Source: Marinobacter sediminum
GTDB lineage: Bacteria > Pseudomonadota > Gammaproteobacteria > Pseudomonadales > Oleiphilaceae
Length of the DNA: 64,000 nucleotides
NCBI RefSeq assembly: GCF_016820575.1
Contig: NZ_JAEMQH010000002.1
Location: 1,366,933 to 1,430,932 of the forward strand
Direction of reading: 5' to 3'
The notes under the pieces were generated by a model. That model worked only from the letters and a program-made list of their open reading frames with translations. It ran no database searches and had not been told where the DNA came from. The position numbers were made by a program, and so were the translations under genes. Below, piece after piece: positions 29,122-39,503 of this stretch. The number at the start of each line of letters is the position of its first letter. The stretch's first letter is position 1.

Positions 29122-29684
29122 GTCCTGGGCAGGGTCACGCCGGTCTGGCCCAAGTATTTGCCGCCCCGGTCTTTGTAGCTGGTTTCGCAGACTTCATCGG
29201 ATTCGAAGAACAGCATCTGCGCCACACCTTCGTTGGCGTAGATTTTCGCCGGCAGGTTGGTGGTGTTGGAGAATTCCAGGGTCACCTGGCCTTCCCACTC
29301 CGGCTCCAGCGGCGTGACGTTCACAATGATACCGCAGCGAGCGTAGGTGGATTTGCCCAGGCAGATGGTGAGTACGCTGCGCGGGATGCGGAAGTACTCG
29401 ACGGTGCGCGCCAGGGCGAAGGAGTTCGGCGGAATGATGCAGACGTCACCGGTGTAGTTCACGAAGCTGTTTTCGTCGAAGTTCTTGGGGTCGACGGTGG
29501 CGGAGTGAACGTTGGTGAAGATTTTGAATTCGTTGCTGCAGCGTACGTCGTAACCGTAACTGGAGGTGCCGTAGGAGATAACACGGCCTTTTTCGGATTC
29601 ACGGACCTGACCGCTTTCGAACGGCTCGATCATGCCCTGCTGCTCGGACATTCGGCGAATCCACTTGTCGGATTTGATGCTCAT
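29118..29684 (-). CDS. dcd: dCTP deaminase
   Basis: Deaminates dCTP to dUTP, the main source of dUMP for thymidylate in gammaproteobacteria. The ATG at 29684 gives 188 residues, exactly the Pseudomonas length. The frame continues upstream into the repeat element, but those residues are not Dcd-like. Key stretches are the opening [24 protein letters not shown], the active-site [19 protein letters not shown], and [11 protein letters not shown]. It is coupled to the YjaG-like gene by a 4-bp overlap and lies about 240 bp below apbC. Confidence 0.96.
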   Translation of the reverse strand: MSIKSDKWIRRMSEQQGMIEPFESGQVRESEKGRVISYGTSSYGYDVRCSNEFKIFTNVHSATVDPKNFDENSFVNYTGDVCIIPPNSFALARTVEYFRIPRSVLTICLGKSTYARCGIIVNVTPLEPEWEGQVTLEFSNTTNLPAKIYANEGVAQMLFFESDEVCETSYKDRGGKYLGQTGVTLPRT

Positions 29685-29779
29685 GGGTGACGTCTCGTGT
29701 TCACTGGAAAAATTGGGGCGTAGTTTACCCGTTACTCGGAGTTGTGTCGAAGCCCTATGGCATCTGTGTTTCGGTGGCT

Positions 29780-29887
29780 GCAGGCACAGCATAAGCCGAC
29801 CAAAAACCGCGACGAGCACGTCCCTGTGTGCTTCTCTCCGGCCTTCCATGGCCTACGAGATTTTTGATCGGCTTATCCTGCGCCCGC
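29780..29887 (+). repeat. palindromic intergenic element, copy A
   Basis: 27-nt arms at 29780-29806 and 29861-29887 pair with four mismatches and close a 54-nt core (29807-29860). The core contains ACGAGCACGTCCCTGTG and GGCCTTCCATGGCC. The same core, in the opposite orientation, occurs at 47321-47374 with completely different arms. It sits in the apbC-dcd gap. An upstream extension of the dcd reading frame would translate it and should be ignored. Confidence 0.8.
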
Positions 29888-29925
29888 GATCGAAGCTGGA
29901 ACCTCTGACCCGAAGCCTCTCTCAA

Positions 29926-31026
29926 TCAGTGTTCGGTAACGGACACGCTGGAGATCGAACCGGACAGGTTACGCTCACGGGTGGACAGCTCCGCACCAAC
30001 CCGGCGGGCAATGTCCCGGTAGCGGCGCGCCACTTCGGAATCCGGCTCGGCCACCACCGAGGGCTGGCCGCCGTCGGTCTGTTCGCGGATGGTCATGTGC
30101 AGGGGCAGCTGGCCCAGCAGGGTGGTGTCGTATTCGTCGGCGATGCGCTCGCCGCCACCGTGGCCGAACAGGGGCTCTTCGTGGCCGCAGTTGCTGCAGA
30201 TGTGCACGCTCATGTTCTCGACCACACCCAGCACCGGAATATCCACTTTACGGAACATCTCGATGCCTTTCTTGCCGTCCAGCAGGGCAATGTCCTGGGG
30301 TGTGGTGACGATTACCGCGCCGGTGACCGGGACTTTCTGGGCCAGGGTAAGCTGGATGTCGCCAGTGCCCGGGGGCATGTCGACGATCAGGTAGTCGAGC
30401 TCGTTCCACAGGGTCTGCTGCAGCAGTTGCATGACCGCGCCGCTGACCATTGGCCCACGCCAGACCATGGGGGTTTTGTCGGTGACCACGAAGGCCATGG
30501 AGTTCGCCTGAAGGCCGTGGGCTTCCATGGGCACGAAGTATTTGTTTTCACGGGTGTCCGGGCGCTTGCCTTCGGGCACGCCCAGCATCATGCCGATGCT
30601 TGGGCCGTAGATGTCGGCGTCCAGGATGCCCACGCGAGCACCTTCGGCCTGCAGGGCAAGGGCCAGGTTGACGGCGGTGGTGGATTTGCCAACGCCGCCC
30701 TTGCCGGAGGCCACGGCAATAATGTTCTTCACACCCGGCACCGATGGCAGTTCTTTCTGCACTTTGTACGAGTGGATCTTCTGGCCCACGTGAACCTCGG
30801 CGCTTTCAACGCCGTCCACGTTTTCCAAAGCCACCGACACCAACTGCTTCAGTGCGCCAGCAATACCTTTGGACGGGTACGGCAACTCGACCATCAGCGT
30901 GACTTTGCCCGCCTCATCGGTGTTCAGGGCCTTTACGGCATCCAGTTCGTACAGGTCCTTCTGGAGATACGGATCGCGGTATTCGCGAATCGCCGTTTGC
31001 AGGGCCTGCTCTGAAATCTGTGTCAT
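29926..31026 (-). CDS. apbC: iron-sulfur cluster carrier protein ApbC/Mrp
   Basis: P-loop NTPase that binds and delivers Fe-S clusters. The ATG at 31026 follows CCGGAG and gives 366 residues (E. coli Mrp 369). The N-terminal MIP18-like domain covers about residues 1-80; the deviant Walker A is SGKGGVGKST, with LDADIYGPSIGMMLG and MPPGTGDIQLTLAQ after it. The cluster-ligand motif CSNCG is in MSVHICSNCGHEEPLFG. Divergent from metG, as in many gammaproteobacteria. The upstream in-frame ATG at 31065 lacks good ribosome-site spacing. Confidence 0.95.
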   Translation of the reverse strand: MTQISEQALQTAIREYRDPYLQKDLYELDAVKALNTDEAGKVTLMVELPYPSKGIAGALKQLVSVALENVDGVESAEVHVGQKIHSYKVQKELPSVPGVKNIIAVASGKGGVGKSTTAVNLALALQAEGARVGILDADIYGPSIGMMLGVPEGKRPDTRENKYFVPMEAHGLQANSMAFVVTDKTPMVWRGPMVSGAVMQLLQQTLWNELDYLIVDMPPGTGDIQLTLAQKVPVTGAVIVTTPQDIALLDGKKGIEMFRKVDIPVLGVVENMSVHICSNCGHEEPLFGHGGGERIADEYDTTLLGQLPLHMTIREQTDGGQPSVVAEPDSEVARRYRDIARRVGAELSTRERNLSGSISSVSVTEH

Positions 31027-31166
31027 CGGGTTCTCCGGAATAAGCTCATGCTTCATTTTAAGCATGGAAACAGGGGATTCGGGTGAAAAATATCTGCTCG
31101 GAAGGTATCATCTGTGCCCGTTTCTGACCACACAACCCCTATTCTGAAGAAAGGTTCGGACACACC

Positions 31167-33206
31167 ATGACGCAAGCGAGTCCAAAGCAACAGCGCGATA
31201 TCCTGGTCACCAGCGCCCTGCCCTACGCCAACGGCCCCATTCATCTGGGCCATCTGCTGGAGTATATTCAGACCGACATCTGGGTGCGTTACCAGAATAT
31301 GCGGGGCCAGAACTGCTACTACGTTTGCGCCGATGATGCCCACGGTACTGCCATTATGCTCCGCGCCGAGCGCGAAGGCATCACCTCCGAGGAGCTGATT
31401 GACCGCATTCGCGATGAGCACCAGCAGGACTTTGCCGGCTTCCATATCCGGTTCGACAACTATTACACCACCCACTCGGAGGAGAACCGTCAGTTCTCCG
31501 AGTACATTTACCGTCAGTTGCAGGAAAACGGGCACATTGCCACGCGCAAGATTACCCAGTCCTTCGACCCGGAAAAGAACATGTTCCTGGCCGACCGCTT
31601 CATCAAGGGCACCTGCCCGAAGTGCAAGACCGAGGACCAATACGGCGATAACTGTGAGGCCTGTGGTGCCACTTACACCCCGGCCGAGCTGATCAACCCG
31701 CGTTCGGCCGTATCCGGTGCCACGCCGATTGAGAAAGAGTCCGAGCACTACTTCTTCAAGCTGCCCGATTTCGCCGATTTCCTGGCCAACTGGACCCGCA
31801 GCGGCACACTTCAGCCCCAGGTTGCCAACAAGCTCGCCGAGTGGCTGGACGCCGGTCTGCAGGAATGGGACATCAGCCGGGATGCGCCCTACTTCGGCTT
31901 TGAGATTCCAGACGCACCGGGCAAGTACTTCTATGTCTGGCTGGACGCGCCTATTGGCTACCTTGCCAGCTTCAAAAACCTGTGTAACCGCGAGAACATC
32001 GATTTCGAGCACTTCTGGAAGGCCGATTCCACCGCCGAGGTGTATCACTTCATCGGCAAGGACATCATCAACTTCCACGCACTGTTCTGGCCGTCCATGC
32101 TGCACGACGCCGGTTTCCGGACGCCCACCGCGGTCTGGGCCCACGGCTTTGTAACCGTGAACGGCAAGAAGATGTCCAAGTCCCGCGGCACCTTCATCAT
32201 GGCCCGCACCTACCTGGACCATCTGAACCCGGAGTACCTGCGCTACTACTTCGCCGCCAAGCTCACCGGTGGTGTGGATGACATGGACCTGAACCTGGAA
32301 GACTTCGCGGCCCGGGTGAACTCGGATCTGGTCGGCAAGGTGGTCAACATTGCCAGCCGTAGCGCCGGCTTCATCACCAAGCGCTTCGACGGACAGCTGG
32401 GCAAAGTCACCGAACACGACAAGATCCGCGAGTTCGTGGACGCCGGCAAGGAAATCGAGGACTTTTTTGAGGCCCGGGAATTCGGCCGCGCCATGCGTCG
32501 GATCATGGAACTGGCGGATATCGCCAACCAGTACGTCAACGACGAGCAGCCCTGGGTGATTGCCAAGCAGGAAGGCCAGGACGAGAACCTGCAGGCCATC
32601 TGCACCAACGCCATCAACATGTTCCACCTGCTGATGACCTACCTGGCGCCGGTGCTGCCGGAAACCGCCAAGGCCTCCGAAGCCTTCCTGAATGCCAAAC
32701 TGGATTGGAATGGCCGGGAGCAGCGTCTGGAGAATCACGGCATCAACAAGTTCAAGCCACTGATGAACCGGGTGGACATGGCACAGATTGAGAAAATGCT
32801 CGACGCTTCCAAGGAAGAGCTGCCGGCGGCAACCGGGAAACCTGCGCCAGAGGCCAAGGCAGATCTGGAGCCCGTGGCGGACGAGATTGAATTTGGCGAT
32901 TTCGCGAAAGTGGACCTTCGGGTCGCCAAGATTGTCAGAGCAGAACACGTTGAAGGTGCCGACAAGCTGCTGCGCCTGACCCTGGACATTGGCGAAGGTG
33001 AGCGCAATGTGTTTGCGGGCATCAAGTCGGCCTACAAACCCGAGGATCTGGAAGGACGACTGACTGCGATGGTCGCCAACCTGAAGCCACGGAAGATGAA
33101 GTTTGGCATGTCCGAAGGCATGGTACTGGCCGCAGGGCCAGGTGGTGAGGACATCTTCATCCTCTCGCCTGATTCCGGCGCCACGCCCGGCATGCGGATT
33201 ATGTAA
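31167..33206 (+). CDS. metG: methionyl-tRNA synthetase
   Basis: Class I synthetase that charges elongator and initiator tRNA-Met. 679 residues (E. coli 677). The HIGH-type motif HLGH is in [13 protein letters not shown]; the zinc knuckle is [23 protein letters not shown] occurs in [12 protein letters not shown] linker rich in Ala/Glu/Pro (about 555-575) leads to the C-terminal tRNA-binding domain ([20 protein letters not shown] to the end), which dimerises the enzyme. It is followed after 37 bp by rnfA with no terminator seen between. Confidence 0.97.
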   Translation: MTQASPKQQRDILVTSALPYANGPIHLGHLLEYIQTDIWVRYQNMRGQNCYYVCADDAHGTAIMLRAEREGITSEELIDRIRDEHQQDFAGFHIRFDNYYTTHSEENRQFSEYIYRQLQENGHIATRKITQSFDPEKNMFLADRFIKGTCPKCKTEDQYGDNCEACGATYTPAELINPRSAVSGATPIEKESEHYFFKLPDFADFLANWTRSGTLQPQVANKLAEWLDAGLQEWDISRDAPYFGFEIPDAPGKYFYVWLDAPIGYLASFKNLCNRENIDFEHFWKADSTAEVYHFIGKDIINFHALFWPSMLHDAGFRTPTAVWAHGFVTVNGKKMSKSRGTFIMARTYLDHLNPEYLRYYFAAKLTGGVDDMDLNLEDFAARVNSDLVGKVVNIASRSAGFITKRFDGQLGKVTEHDKIREFVDAGKEIEDFFEAREFGRAMRRIMELADIANQYVNDEQPWVIAKQEGQDENLQAICTNAINMFHLLMTYLAPVLPETAKASEAFLNAKLDWNGREQRLENHGINKFKPLMNRVDMAQIEKMLDASKEELPAATGKPAPEAKADLEPVADEIEFGDFAKVDLRVAKIVRAEHVEGADKLLRLTLDIGEGERNVFAGIKSAYKPEDLEGRLTAMVANLKPRKMKFGMSEGMVLAAGPGGEDIFILSPDSGATPGMRIM

Positions 33207-33243
33207 GTGCTGAGCACGCACTGACAACGGCGGAGACGCTCCG

Positions 33244-33825
33244 ATGACAGAGTATTTGCTGATTCTGGTCAGCACCATTTTGGTCAACAACTTCGTGCTG
33301 GTGCAGTTTCTCGGCCTGTGCCCCTTCATGGGGGTTTCGGGCAAGCTGGAAACTGCCATGGGCATGTCGCTGGCGACCACCTTTGTGCTGACTTTGTCAT
33401 CGGTGTGCAGTTACCTCGCCTACACCTATCTGCTGGCACCGCTGGACCTGGCGTTCCTGAAAACCATCACCTTTATTCTGGTGATCGCGGTGGTAGTCCA
33501 GTTCACTGAAATGGTGGTGCGCAAGACCAGCCCGCTACTGTACCGGGTGCTAGGCATTTTTCTGCCGTTGATCACCACGAACTGCGCGGTACTCGGTGTG
33601 GCACTGCTGAACCTCAACAAGAACAACAACTTTGTTGAGTCGGTCCTGTACGGCTTCGGCGCTGCCGCCGGCTTCTCCCTGGTACTGGTGCTGTTCGCGG
33701 CCATGCGTGAGCGCATTGCAGTGTCTGATGTACCGGTGGCCTTCCGGGGCGCCGCCATTGGCATGGTAACCGCAGGCTTGATGTCGCTGGCGTTCCTGGG
33801 CTTTACCGGCCTGGTCAGCGTGTAA
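33244..33825 (+). CDS. rsxA: Rnf/Rsx electron transport complex subunit A
   Basis: Membrane subunit of the ion-translocating ferredoxin:NAD oxidoreductase (Rnf), called Rsx in E. coli, where it helps keep SoxR reduced. 193 residues with six membrane helices, the E. coli length. It begins [20 protein letters not shown] and contains [10 protein letters not shown] and [14 protein letters not shown], the paired Cys half-motifs that hold a membrane Fe-S cluster with RnfE. First gene of rnfABCDGE; GGAG lies before the ATG. Confidence 0.96.
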   Translation: MTEYLLILVSTILVNNFVLVQFLGLCPFMGVSGKLETAMGMSLATTFVLTLSSVCSYLAYTYLLAPLDLAFLKTITFILVIAVVVQFTEMVVRKTSPLLYRVLGIFLPLITTNCAVLGVALLNLNKNNNFVESVLYGFGAAAGFSLVLVLFAAMRERIAVSDVPVAFRGAAIGMVTAGLMSLAFLGFTGLVSV

Positions 33826-33839
33826 CGGAGACGGGTTGT

Positions 33840-34418
33840 ATGTGGACGGGCATTATCATTGCTGTTCTGGTTCTGCTGGCTCTGGCCATGGTCTTTGGTG
33901 GCCTGTTGGGCTTTGCCGCGGAGCGATTCCGGGTTGAGGGTAATCCCCTGGTGGAGCAGATTGATTCGCTACTGCCTCAAACCCAATGCGGCCAGTGTGG
34001 CTTTCCCGGCTGCCGTCCGTACGCCGAATCCATTGCCGATGGCGATGCCATCAACAAGTGTCCTCCCGGCGGTGAATCCACCATCAAGGCGCTGGCCGAC
34101 CTGCTCGATGTCGAGCCCCAGCCCCTGGATGCCGAACACGGTGTCGAACAGGCCAAGCGTGTGGCGGTGATTCGCGAAGACGAATGCATCGGATGCACCA
34201 AGTGCATCCAGGCCTGCCCCGTTGACGCCATCCTTGGCGCCGCCAAGCACATGCACACGGTCATTGAGAGCGAGTGCACCGGCTGCGACCTGTGCGTCGA
34301 TCCCTGCCCGGTCGACTGCATTGATATGATCACCATCGAGCCCGACATTCGGACCTGGACCTGGACACCACCCGCCAATGGCGTGATTGCCACCGATCGC
34401 CAGGGAGCCAGTGCCTGA
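33840..34418 (+). CDS. rsxB: Rnf/Rsx complex subunit B (Fe-S)
   Basis: Iron-sulfur subunit that passes electrons into the complex. 192 residues (E. coli 192): an N-terminal membrane helix (about 5-28), a 4Fe4S domain with [14 protein letters not shown] followed by C in KCPPGG, and two ferredoxin clusters, [16 protein letters not shown] and [21 protein letters not shown] precedes the ATG. Its TGA shares a base with the rsxC ATG (TGATG), giving tight translational coupling. Confidence 0.96.
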   Translation: MWTGIIIAVLVLLALAMVFGGLLGFAAERFRVEGNPLVEQIDSLLPQTQCGQCGFPGCRPYAESIADGDAINKCPPGGESTIKALADLLDVEPQPLDAEHGVEQAKRVAVIREDECIGCTKCIQACPVDAILGAAKHMHTVIESECTGCDLCVDPCPVDCIDMITIEPDIRTWTWTPPANGVIATDRQGASA

Positions 34419-36256
34419 TGACGCAATTATGGGATTTCAGTGGCGGCATCCATCCGGACGAGAACAAGCACCAGTCCACTGCCCGGCCAATCCGGGCAGC
34501 CGTTCTGCCTGAGCACCTGATTCTGCCCCTGCAGCAACATATCGGCGAGCCGGCCACCGCCCTGGTCAAGGTTGGCGACCGGGTGCTGAAAGGCGAGAAG
34601 ATTGCCGACGTCACCAATGGCCTGGGCGTGCCGGTGCATGCCCCGACCTCCGGGATTATTGAGAGCATTGCCCAGCTGCCGGTGCCACACCCGTCCGGCA
34701 TGACCGACTGGTGCATTACCCTTCGCCCCGACGGCGAAGATCAGTGGGTTGAGCTGCAACCGGTTGCCGACTACCGCAGCCTGGAACGGGATCAGGTCCT
34801 GGATATGATTCGCGACGCCGGCATCGCAGGCCTTGGCGGCGCCGGCTTCCCCACCGACATCAAACTGCGACCGCCCCGGGATCGTAAGGTGGCAACGCTG
34901 ATCTTGAACGGTGCCGAGTGCGAGCCCTACATTACAGCTGATGACATGACCATGCGCGAGCGGGCCGGGGAGGTCTTGGCTGGGTTTAAGGTGATGGCGT
35001 GGCTGCTGCGGCCCGAACGCTGCGTGATTGGCATCGAAGACAACAAGCCTGAGGCCATTGCCGCGCTCAGGGCCGCCACAGAAGGCACCCAGATAGAAAT
35101 GGCGGTCATTCCGACCAAGTACCCCTCGGGTGGCGAAAAACAGTTGATACAGATCCTCACCGGTATGGAAGTGCCCAGCGGAGGCATTCCCGCGGATATC
35201 GGGGTGATGTGCCAGAACATCGGCACAGCGGTGGCGATTTCCCAGCTGATCGTTGAAGGCAAGCCGTTGATCTCACGCACCATTACCATCACCGGTGAGG
35301 CGGTGCGCGAGCCCGGTAATTTCGAGGCTCTTATCGGCACGCCGGTCCAGCACCTGCTGGAGCAAGCCGGTCTGCAGCCGGATCAGGTTAACCGGCTGGT
35401 GATGGGCGGTCCGATGATGGGTTACATCCTGACCACCACCGCCGTGCCCATCGTTAAAACCAGCAATTGTGTCATCGCCGCCACCGCCAGCGAGCTGCCG
35501 GCACCACCACCGGAGCAGGCCTGCATTCGCTGCGGCATGTGTGCCGAGGCCTGCCCCATGGAACTGTTGCCGCAGCAACTGTTCTGGTACTCCAAGGCCA
35601 CCGAGTTTGAAAAGGCTGAACACCTCAATCTGTTCGACTGCATCGAGTGCGGGGCCTGTTCCTACGTCTGCCCCAGCTCCATTCCGCTGGTCCAGTATTA
35701 CCGCTATGCCAAGGGTGAAATCCGCGTGCAGCGGGCGGAGCAGCTGAAGGCCGACCGTGCCCGAGAGCGTTTCGAAGCGCGCCAGGAGCGCCTGGAACGG
35801 GAACAGCAGGAAAAAGAACAACGGCGCAAAGAGCGCGCCAAGGCTGCAGCCGAAGCCCAGGCGAAGAAAAAGGCCGAAGCCGAGAAGGCAGCTGCCGAGG
35901 GCGAGGCTGTGGACGAACGATCCGCCAAGGCGGCGTTGGTGCAGCAGGCCCTCGCTCGCAAAAAGGCTAAGACCGAGGCTGCCGCGACCGCCAAGGAACC
36001 TGCCGCTGCCCCTTCGGAGCCGGCGGTGGAGAAGCCAGATCTTGAGGCATTGGAAAAACAGTTAACCCAGGCCCAGGCAAAACTTGAAACCATGCAGGGC
36101 ATGCTGGAAGACGCCAAGGCTCAGCAGGCCGACAACGTGGACAAACTGGAACGGGCCGTTGCCAAGAATCACGACCGGGTAGACCGCGCGCAAAAAGCGC
36201 TGACCGAAGCCCGCGAGCAGCTGGCCCGGAACACCGAAACCCAATCACCCGACTAA
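34418..36256 (+). CDS. rsxC: Rnf/Rsx complex subunit C
   Basis: Peripheral subunit with NADH/FMN-binding and Fe-S domains; the likely entry or exit point for NADH electrons. 612 residues. The N-terminal barrel-sandwich (about 35-90) precedes the flavin/NADH domain with IAGLGGAGFPTDIKL and LNGAECEPY. Two ferredoxin motifs start at C369 (CIRCGMCAEACPM) and C408 (CIECGACSYVCPS). From about residue 440 the protein becomes an Ala/Lys/Glu coiled coil with an Ala/Pro-rich break, the variable tail typical of proteobacterial RsxC. Confidence 0.95.
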   Translation: MTQLWDFSGGIHPDENKHQSTARPIRAAVLPEHLILPLQQHIGEPATALVKVGDRVLKGEKIADVTNGLGVPVHAPTSGIIESIAQLPVPHPSGMTDWCITLRPDGEDQWVELQPVADYRSLERDQVLDMIRDAGIAGLGGAGFPTDIKLRPPRDRKVATLILNGAECEPYITADDMTMRERAGEVLAGFKVMAWLLRPERCVIGIEDNKPEAIAALRAATEGTQIEMAVIPTKYPSGGEKQLIQILTGMEVPSGGIPADIGVMCQNIGTAVAISQLIVEGKPLISRTITITGEAVREPGNFEALIGTPVQHLLEQAGLQPDQVNRLVMGGPMMGYILTTTAVPIVKTSNCVIAATASELPAPPPEQACIRCGMCAEACPMELLPQQLFWYSKATEFEKAEHLNLFDCIECGACSYVCPSSIPLVQYYRYAKGEIRVQRAEQLKADRARERFEARQERLEREQQEKEQRRKERAKAAAEAQAKKKAEAEKAAAEGEAVDERSAKAALVQQALARKKAKTEAAATAKEPAAAPSEPAVEKPDLEALEKQLTQAQAKLETMQGMLEDAKAQQADNVDKLERAVAKNHDRVDRAQKALTEAREQLARNTETQSPD

Positions 36257-36277
36257 CCGATCTCAGGCTCACTATTC

Positions 36278-37330
36278 ATGGCATTTGCGCAACAGTCCTC
36301 ACCCCATGCCCGCCGCGCCCGGTCGACCTCACAGGTCATGCTCTGGGTGATCCTGGCGGCGCTGCCCGGCCTGCTCGCGCAGACACTGTTCTTTGGTTGG
36401 GGCAACCTGATCAACGTGGTGTGGTGCATTGCCGTCGCATTGGCCAGTGAAGCGGCAATCCTGAAGCTCCGGAACAAGCCCATAGCGTTCTTCCTGAAAG
36501 ACAACACCGCTGCGGTGACCGGCCTGTTGCTGGGGCTCTCGCTGCCCCAATTTGCGCCCTGGTGGGTGTCGGGCATTGCCGTTATCTCGGCCATCGTGAT
36601 GGCCAAACAGCTTTATGGCGGCCTGGGCTCCAATCCGTTTAACCCGGCGATGGTGGGCTACGCGCTGGTACTGATCTCCTTCCCGGTGGCCATGACCACC
36701 AACTGGGCCGATCCCGCCCTGCTCTGGCAAGGCGCCCCAAGCTTCACCGACACTTTGCGTGCCATCGCATCGGTCCAGCAGACCGTTGTTGATGGCTGGA
36801 CCATGGCAACCCCGCTGGATGAATACAAACACAAGATCGGCAGCCTCACTGCCGCAGAGGTAACCAGCCACCCCAGTTTCGGTGACGGCGTTGCCCGGGG
36901 CTGGGAGTGGGTGAATGCAGCCTTTCTGGCCGGCGGCCTGGTGCTGATTGGCCTGCGGATCATTACCTGGCACATTCCCGTCAGCGTTCTTGCCGGGCTG
37001 GCGATCATGAGCCTGGCGTTCGGCAGCAACGCCGACCAGTATGCGCCGCTGTCGCTGCACCTGCTGGCCGGCGGCACCATGCTGGGCGCCTTCTTCATCG
37101 CCACCGACCCGGTCTCGGCCGCCACCAGCCACCAGGGCAAACTGATCTACGGTGCGGGCATTGGCGTTCTGATCTACCTCATCCGCACCTGGGGCAGCTA
37201 TCCCGATGCCGTGGCCTTCAGCGTGCTGCTGATGAATTTCGCGGTGCCGTTCATCGATCACTACACGCCGCCCCGCACCTATGGCCACCACAAGGCCAGG
37301 CGCGGTGTGCCCGGCAGGACTCAGGGGTAA
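36278..37330 (+). CDS. rsxD: Rnf/Rsx complex subunit D
   Basis: NqrB/RnfD-type membrane subunit with covalently bound FMN. 350 residues with about nine membrane helices. The FMN-acceptor threonine is best assigned to T178 in [10 protein letters not shown], matching the family ATPL motif. Other landmarks are [20 protein letters not shown] and [19 protein letters not shown]. It ends 3 bp before rsxG. Confidence 0.95.
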   Translation: MAFAQQSSPHARRARSTSQVMLWVILAALPGLLAQTLFFGWGNLINVVWCIAVALASEAAILKLRNKPIAFFLKDNTAAVTGLLLGLSLPQFAPWWVSGIAVISAIVMAKQLYGGLGSNPFNPAMVGYALVLISFPVAMTTNWADPALLWQGAPSFTDTLRAIASVQQTVVDGWTMATPLDEYKHKIGSLTAAEVTSHPSFGDGVARGWEWVNAAFLAGGLVLIGLRIITWHIPVSVLAGLAIMSLAFGSNADQYAPLSLHLLAGGTMLGAFFIATDPVSAATSHQGKLIYGAGIGVLIYLIRTWGSYPDAVAFSVLLMNFAVPFIDHYTPPRTYGHHKARRGVPGRTQG

Positions 37331-37333
37331 ATC

Positions 37334-38035
37334 ATGGCTTCACTGGCACACTCCGTACGCCGCAGCGCCGTGGGTCTTGGGCTGTTTGCGGTGATTACCG
37401 GCGGCACCATCGCGGTGACTCAGGCACTTACTTCTGAGCGGATTCAGGAGCAGGCGGCACGAGCCGAAGCCAAGGCGCTGTTCGAGATTATTCCCGAGAG
37501 TGCCCACGATAACGAGTTACTGCGGGATACCATTGCACTTCCATCGAGTGACATCCTCGCCACCGACGGTGAGATGACGGCGTGGGTAGCACGCCAGAAC
37601 GGCGAGCCGACGGGCCTGATCCTGCCAATTGTGGCGCCGGACGGCTATTCCGGGAATATCCGGTTGCTGGTGGGCATCGACCTGCAGGGAACCGTGCTGG
37701 GTGTCCGCGTTACCAGCCACAAGGAAACCCCGGGCCTGGGCGACCGGATTGAGTTGAAGAAATCAGGCTGGATTACCAGCTTCGATGGCCGCGCCCTGGG
37801 CGAGCCCCCGCTCCGTGACTGGACCGTCAAAAAGAACGGCGGCGTGTTTGACCAGTTTACCGGCGCCACCATCACGCCACGAGCCGTGGTCAAGGCGGTG
37901 AAAGAGGCACTGGTTTATTTCCGCCTGAATCAGGAGGTGATCCGGTCGCGGGTCAACGCAGCGCCCTCGCCCCGAAACAAAGCCCTGACACCGGAAGCCA
38001 TCGCCGGACAAGCCACCACAGCGGAGCATTCCTGA
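37334..38035 (+). CDS. rsxG: Rnf/Rsx complex subunit G
   Basis: NqrC/RnfG-type subunit: one N-terminal membrane helix (about residues 12-32) and a periplasmic FMN-binding domain. 233 residues. The covalent FMN threonine is T179 in [15 protein letters not shown], the family S/TGAT motif. [10 protein letters not shown] is also conserved. AGGGG overlapping the rsxD stop serves as ribosome site; rsxE follows after 1 bp. Confidence 0.95.
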   Translation: MASLAHSVRRSAVGLGLFAVITGGTIAVTQALTSERIQEQAARAEAKALFEIIPESAHDNELLRDTIALPSSDILATDGEMTAWVARQNGEPTGLILPIVAPDGYSGNIRLLVGIDLQGTVLGVRVTSHKETPGLGDRIELKKSGWITSFDGRALGEPPLRDWTVKKNGGVFDQFTGATITPRAVVKAVKEALVYFRLNQEVIRSRVNAAPSPRNKALTPEAIAGQATTAEHS

Positions 38036-38036
38036 C

Positions 38037-38753
38037 ATGGCCAGCAAAACCTCCCGCGAGATCATCCGTGACGGTCTATGGACCAACAACCCGGCCCTGG
38101 TTCAGGTGCTGGGCCTGTGCCCCCTGCTGGCAGTCACCAGCACCGTCGTCAACGCCATTGGCCTGGGTCTGGCAACGCTGATGGTGCTGATGGGCTCGAA
38201 CCTTGCCGTGTCCCTGATCCGCAACTTTGTTGGCGAGTCGGTGCGGCTACCGGCCTTCGTGATGATCATCGCCTCCTTCGTAACCTGCGCCGAGCTGCTG
38301 ATGCAGGCGTTCACCTACGAGCTGTACCAGATTCTCGGTATCTTCATTCCGCTGATCGTCACCAACTGCGCGATTCTGGGCCGGGCCGATGCTTTTGCCT
38401 CGAAAACCAGTCCGGGACCGGCGCTGCTTGATGGCGTCATGATGGGTCTGGGTTTCCTGGTTGTGCTGGTGCTGCTTGGCGGCATGCGCGAGCTGATTGG
38501 CCAGGGCACCCTGTTCGTGGACATGAACCTGCTGCTAGGTCCGGCGGCCGCAGACTGGGTTATTCGCCCATTCGAGAGCTATCCGGATGTCCTGTTCATG
38601 GTGCTGCCACCCGGTGCCTTTGTTGGCCTTGGCCTGCTGATCGCACTCAAGAACGGCATCGACAACCACCTGGAAGCCCGCCGTAAGCTCGCCGAACCCA
38701 CCCCAACCGCCAGCGGCAGCAAGCGGGTCCGGGTAACCGGCAACGTGTCCTGA
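38037..38753 (+). CDS. rsxE: Rnf/Rsx complex subunit E
   Basis: Six-helix membrane subunit paired with RsxA. 238 residues. It starts with the conserved [20 protein letters not shown], and carries [11 protein letters not shown] and [16 protein letters not shown], the Cys half-motifs for the shared Fe-S centre. The cytosolic C-terminus is basic. Last gene of the complex; nth follows 28 bp later and is probably cotranscribed, as in E. coli. Confidence 0.96.
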   Translation: MASKTSREIIRDGLWTNNPALVQVLGLCPLLAVTSTVVNAIGLGLATLMVLMGSNLAVSLIRNFVGESVRLPAFVMIIASFVTCAELLMQAFTYELYQILGIFIPLIVTNCAILGRADAFASKTSPGPALLDGVMMGLGFLVVLVLLGGMRELIGQGTLFVDMNLLLGPAAADWVIRPFESYPDVLFMVLPPGAFVGLGLLIALKNGIDNHLEARRKLAEPTPTASGSKRVRVTGNVS

Positions 38754-38781
38754 TTCGCAGGTAAGGTGAAACTCAGCTCCT

Positions 38782-39420
38782 ATGAATAAACAGAAACGAA
38801 CCGAAATCTTTACCCGGTTGCGAGATGCAAACCCCAACCCCACCACGGAGCTTAACTACAACACACCGTTCGAGCTTCTGATTGCGGTGATCCTGTCGGC
38901 CCAGGCTACCGACGTTGGGGTAAACAAGGCCACCGACAAACTGTACCCGGTCGCCAACACACCAGAAGCCATCCTGGCCTTGGGCGTGGATGGGCTGAAG
39001 GAGTACATCAAGACCATCGGCCTGTTTAACAGCAAGGCCGTAAATGTCATCAAAACCTGCCGCATTCTGATCGAGAAGCACGGCAGCCAGGTGCCTGAGC
39101 GTCGGGAAGACCTGGAGGCCCTGCCCGGTGTCGGCCGCAAGACCGCGAACGTGGTGCTCAATACCGCATTCGGGCACATGGCCATGGCGGTGGACACCCA
39201 CATTTTCCGGGTTTCCAACCGAACTGGCATTGCCCCCGGCAAGAATGTGCTGGAGGTAGAACAACGCCTAATGCGGCTGGTGCCAAAGGAATTCCTGCTG
39301 GACGCCCACCACTGGCTGATCCTGCATGGACGCTATACCTGCACTGCCCGCAAGCCCAAGTGCGGGGCCTGCAGCATTGAGGATCTGTGCGAGTTCAAGG
39401 ACAAGCGCGAGTACCTGTAG
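38782..39420 (+). CDS. nth: endonuclease III
   Basis: Bifunctional DNA glycosylase/AP lyase for oxidised pyrimidines in base excision repair. 212 residues (E. coli 211). The helix-hairpin-helix is LPGVGRKTANVVLN with the catalytic lysine, the catalytic Asp is in MAVDTHIFRVSNR, and the 4Fe4S ligands are the C-terminal C-x6-C-x2-C-x5-C in CTARKPKCGACSIEDLC. It ends the metG-rnf-nth run and is followed by an intrinsic terminator. Confidence 0.97.
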   Translation: MNKQKRTEIFTRLRDANPNPTTELNYNTPFELLIAVILSAQATDVGVNKATDKLYPVANTPEAILALGVDGLKEYIKTIGLFNSKAVNVIKTCRILIEKHGSQVPERREDLEALPGVGRKTANVVLNTAFGHMAMAVDTHIFRVSNRTGIAPGKNVLEVEQRLMRLVPKEFLLDAHHWLILHGRYTCTARKPKCGACSIEDLCEFKDKREYL

Positions 39421-39458
39421 CAGACCAGATCGGGGCCAAATCTGACTGCATCAGAACG

Positions 39459-39488
39459 AAAAAGCCGGCACTCAGAGCCGGCTTTTTA
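39459..39488. terminator. terminator between nth and the chalcone-isomerase-like gene
   Basis: AAAAAGCCGGC, a short loop, then GCCGGCTTTTT: a GC stem with A/T tracts on both sides, able to end both convergent transcripts. Confidence 0.9.
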
Positions 39489-39503
39489 CTAAGACAGCGA
39501 TGT

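Noticed and set aside
29685-29849. N-terminal extension of dcd through the palindromic element
   Set aside because: The conserved Dcd start is at 29684; the extension reads through repeat DNA and matches no dCTP deaminase.
31047-31066. Inverted repeat CATGCTT/AAGCATG between apbC and metG
   Set aside because: Short 7-bp arms in a divergent promoter region; it may be an operator but nothing beyond the palindrome supports it.
31053-33380. 775-codon open frame on the minus strand
   Set aside because: Antisense to metG; no protein-like features.
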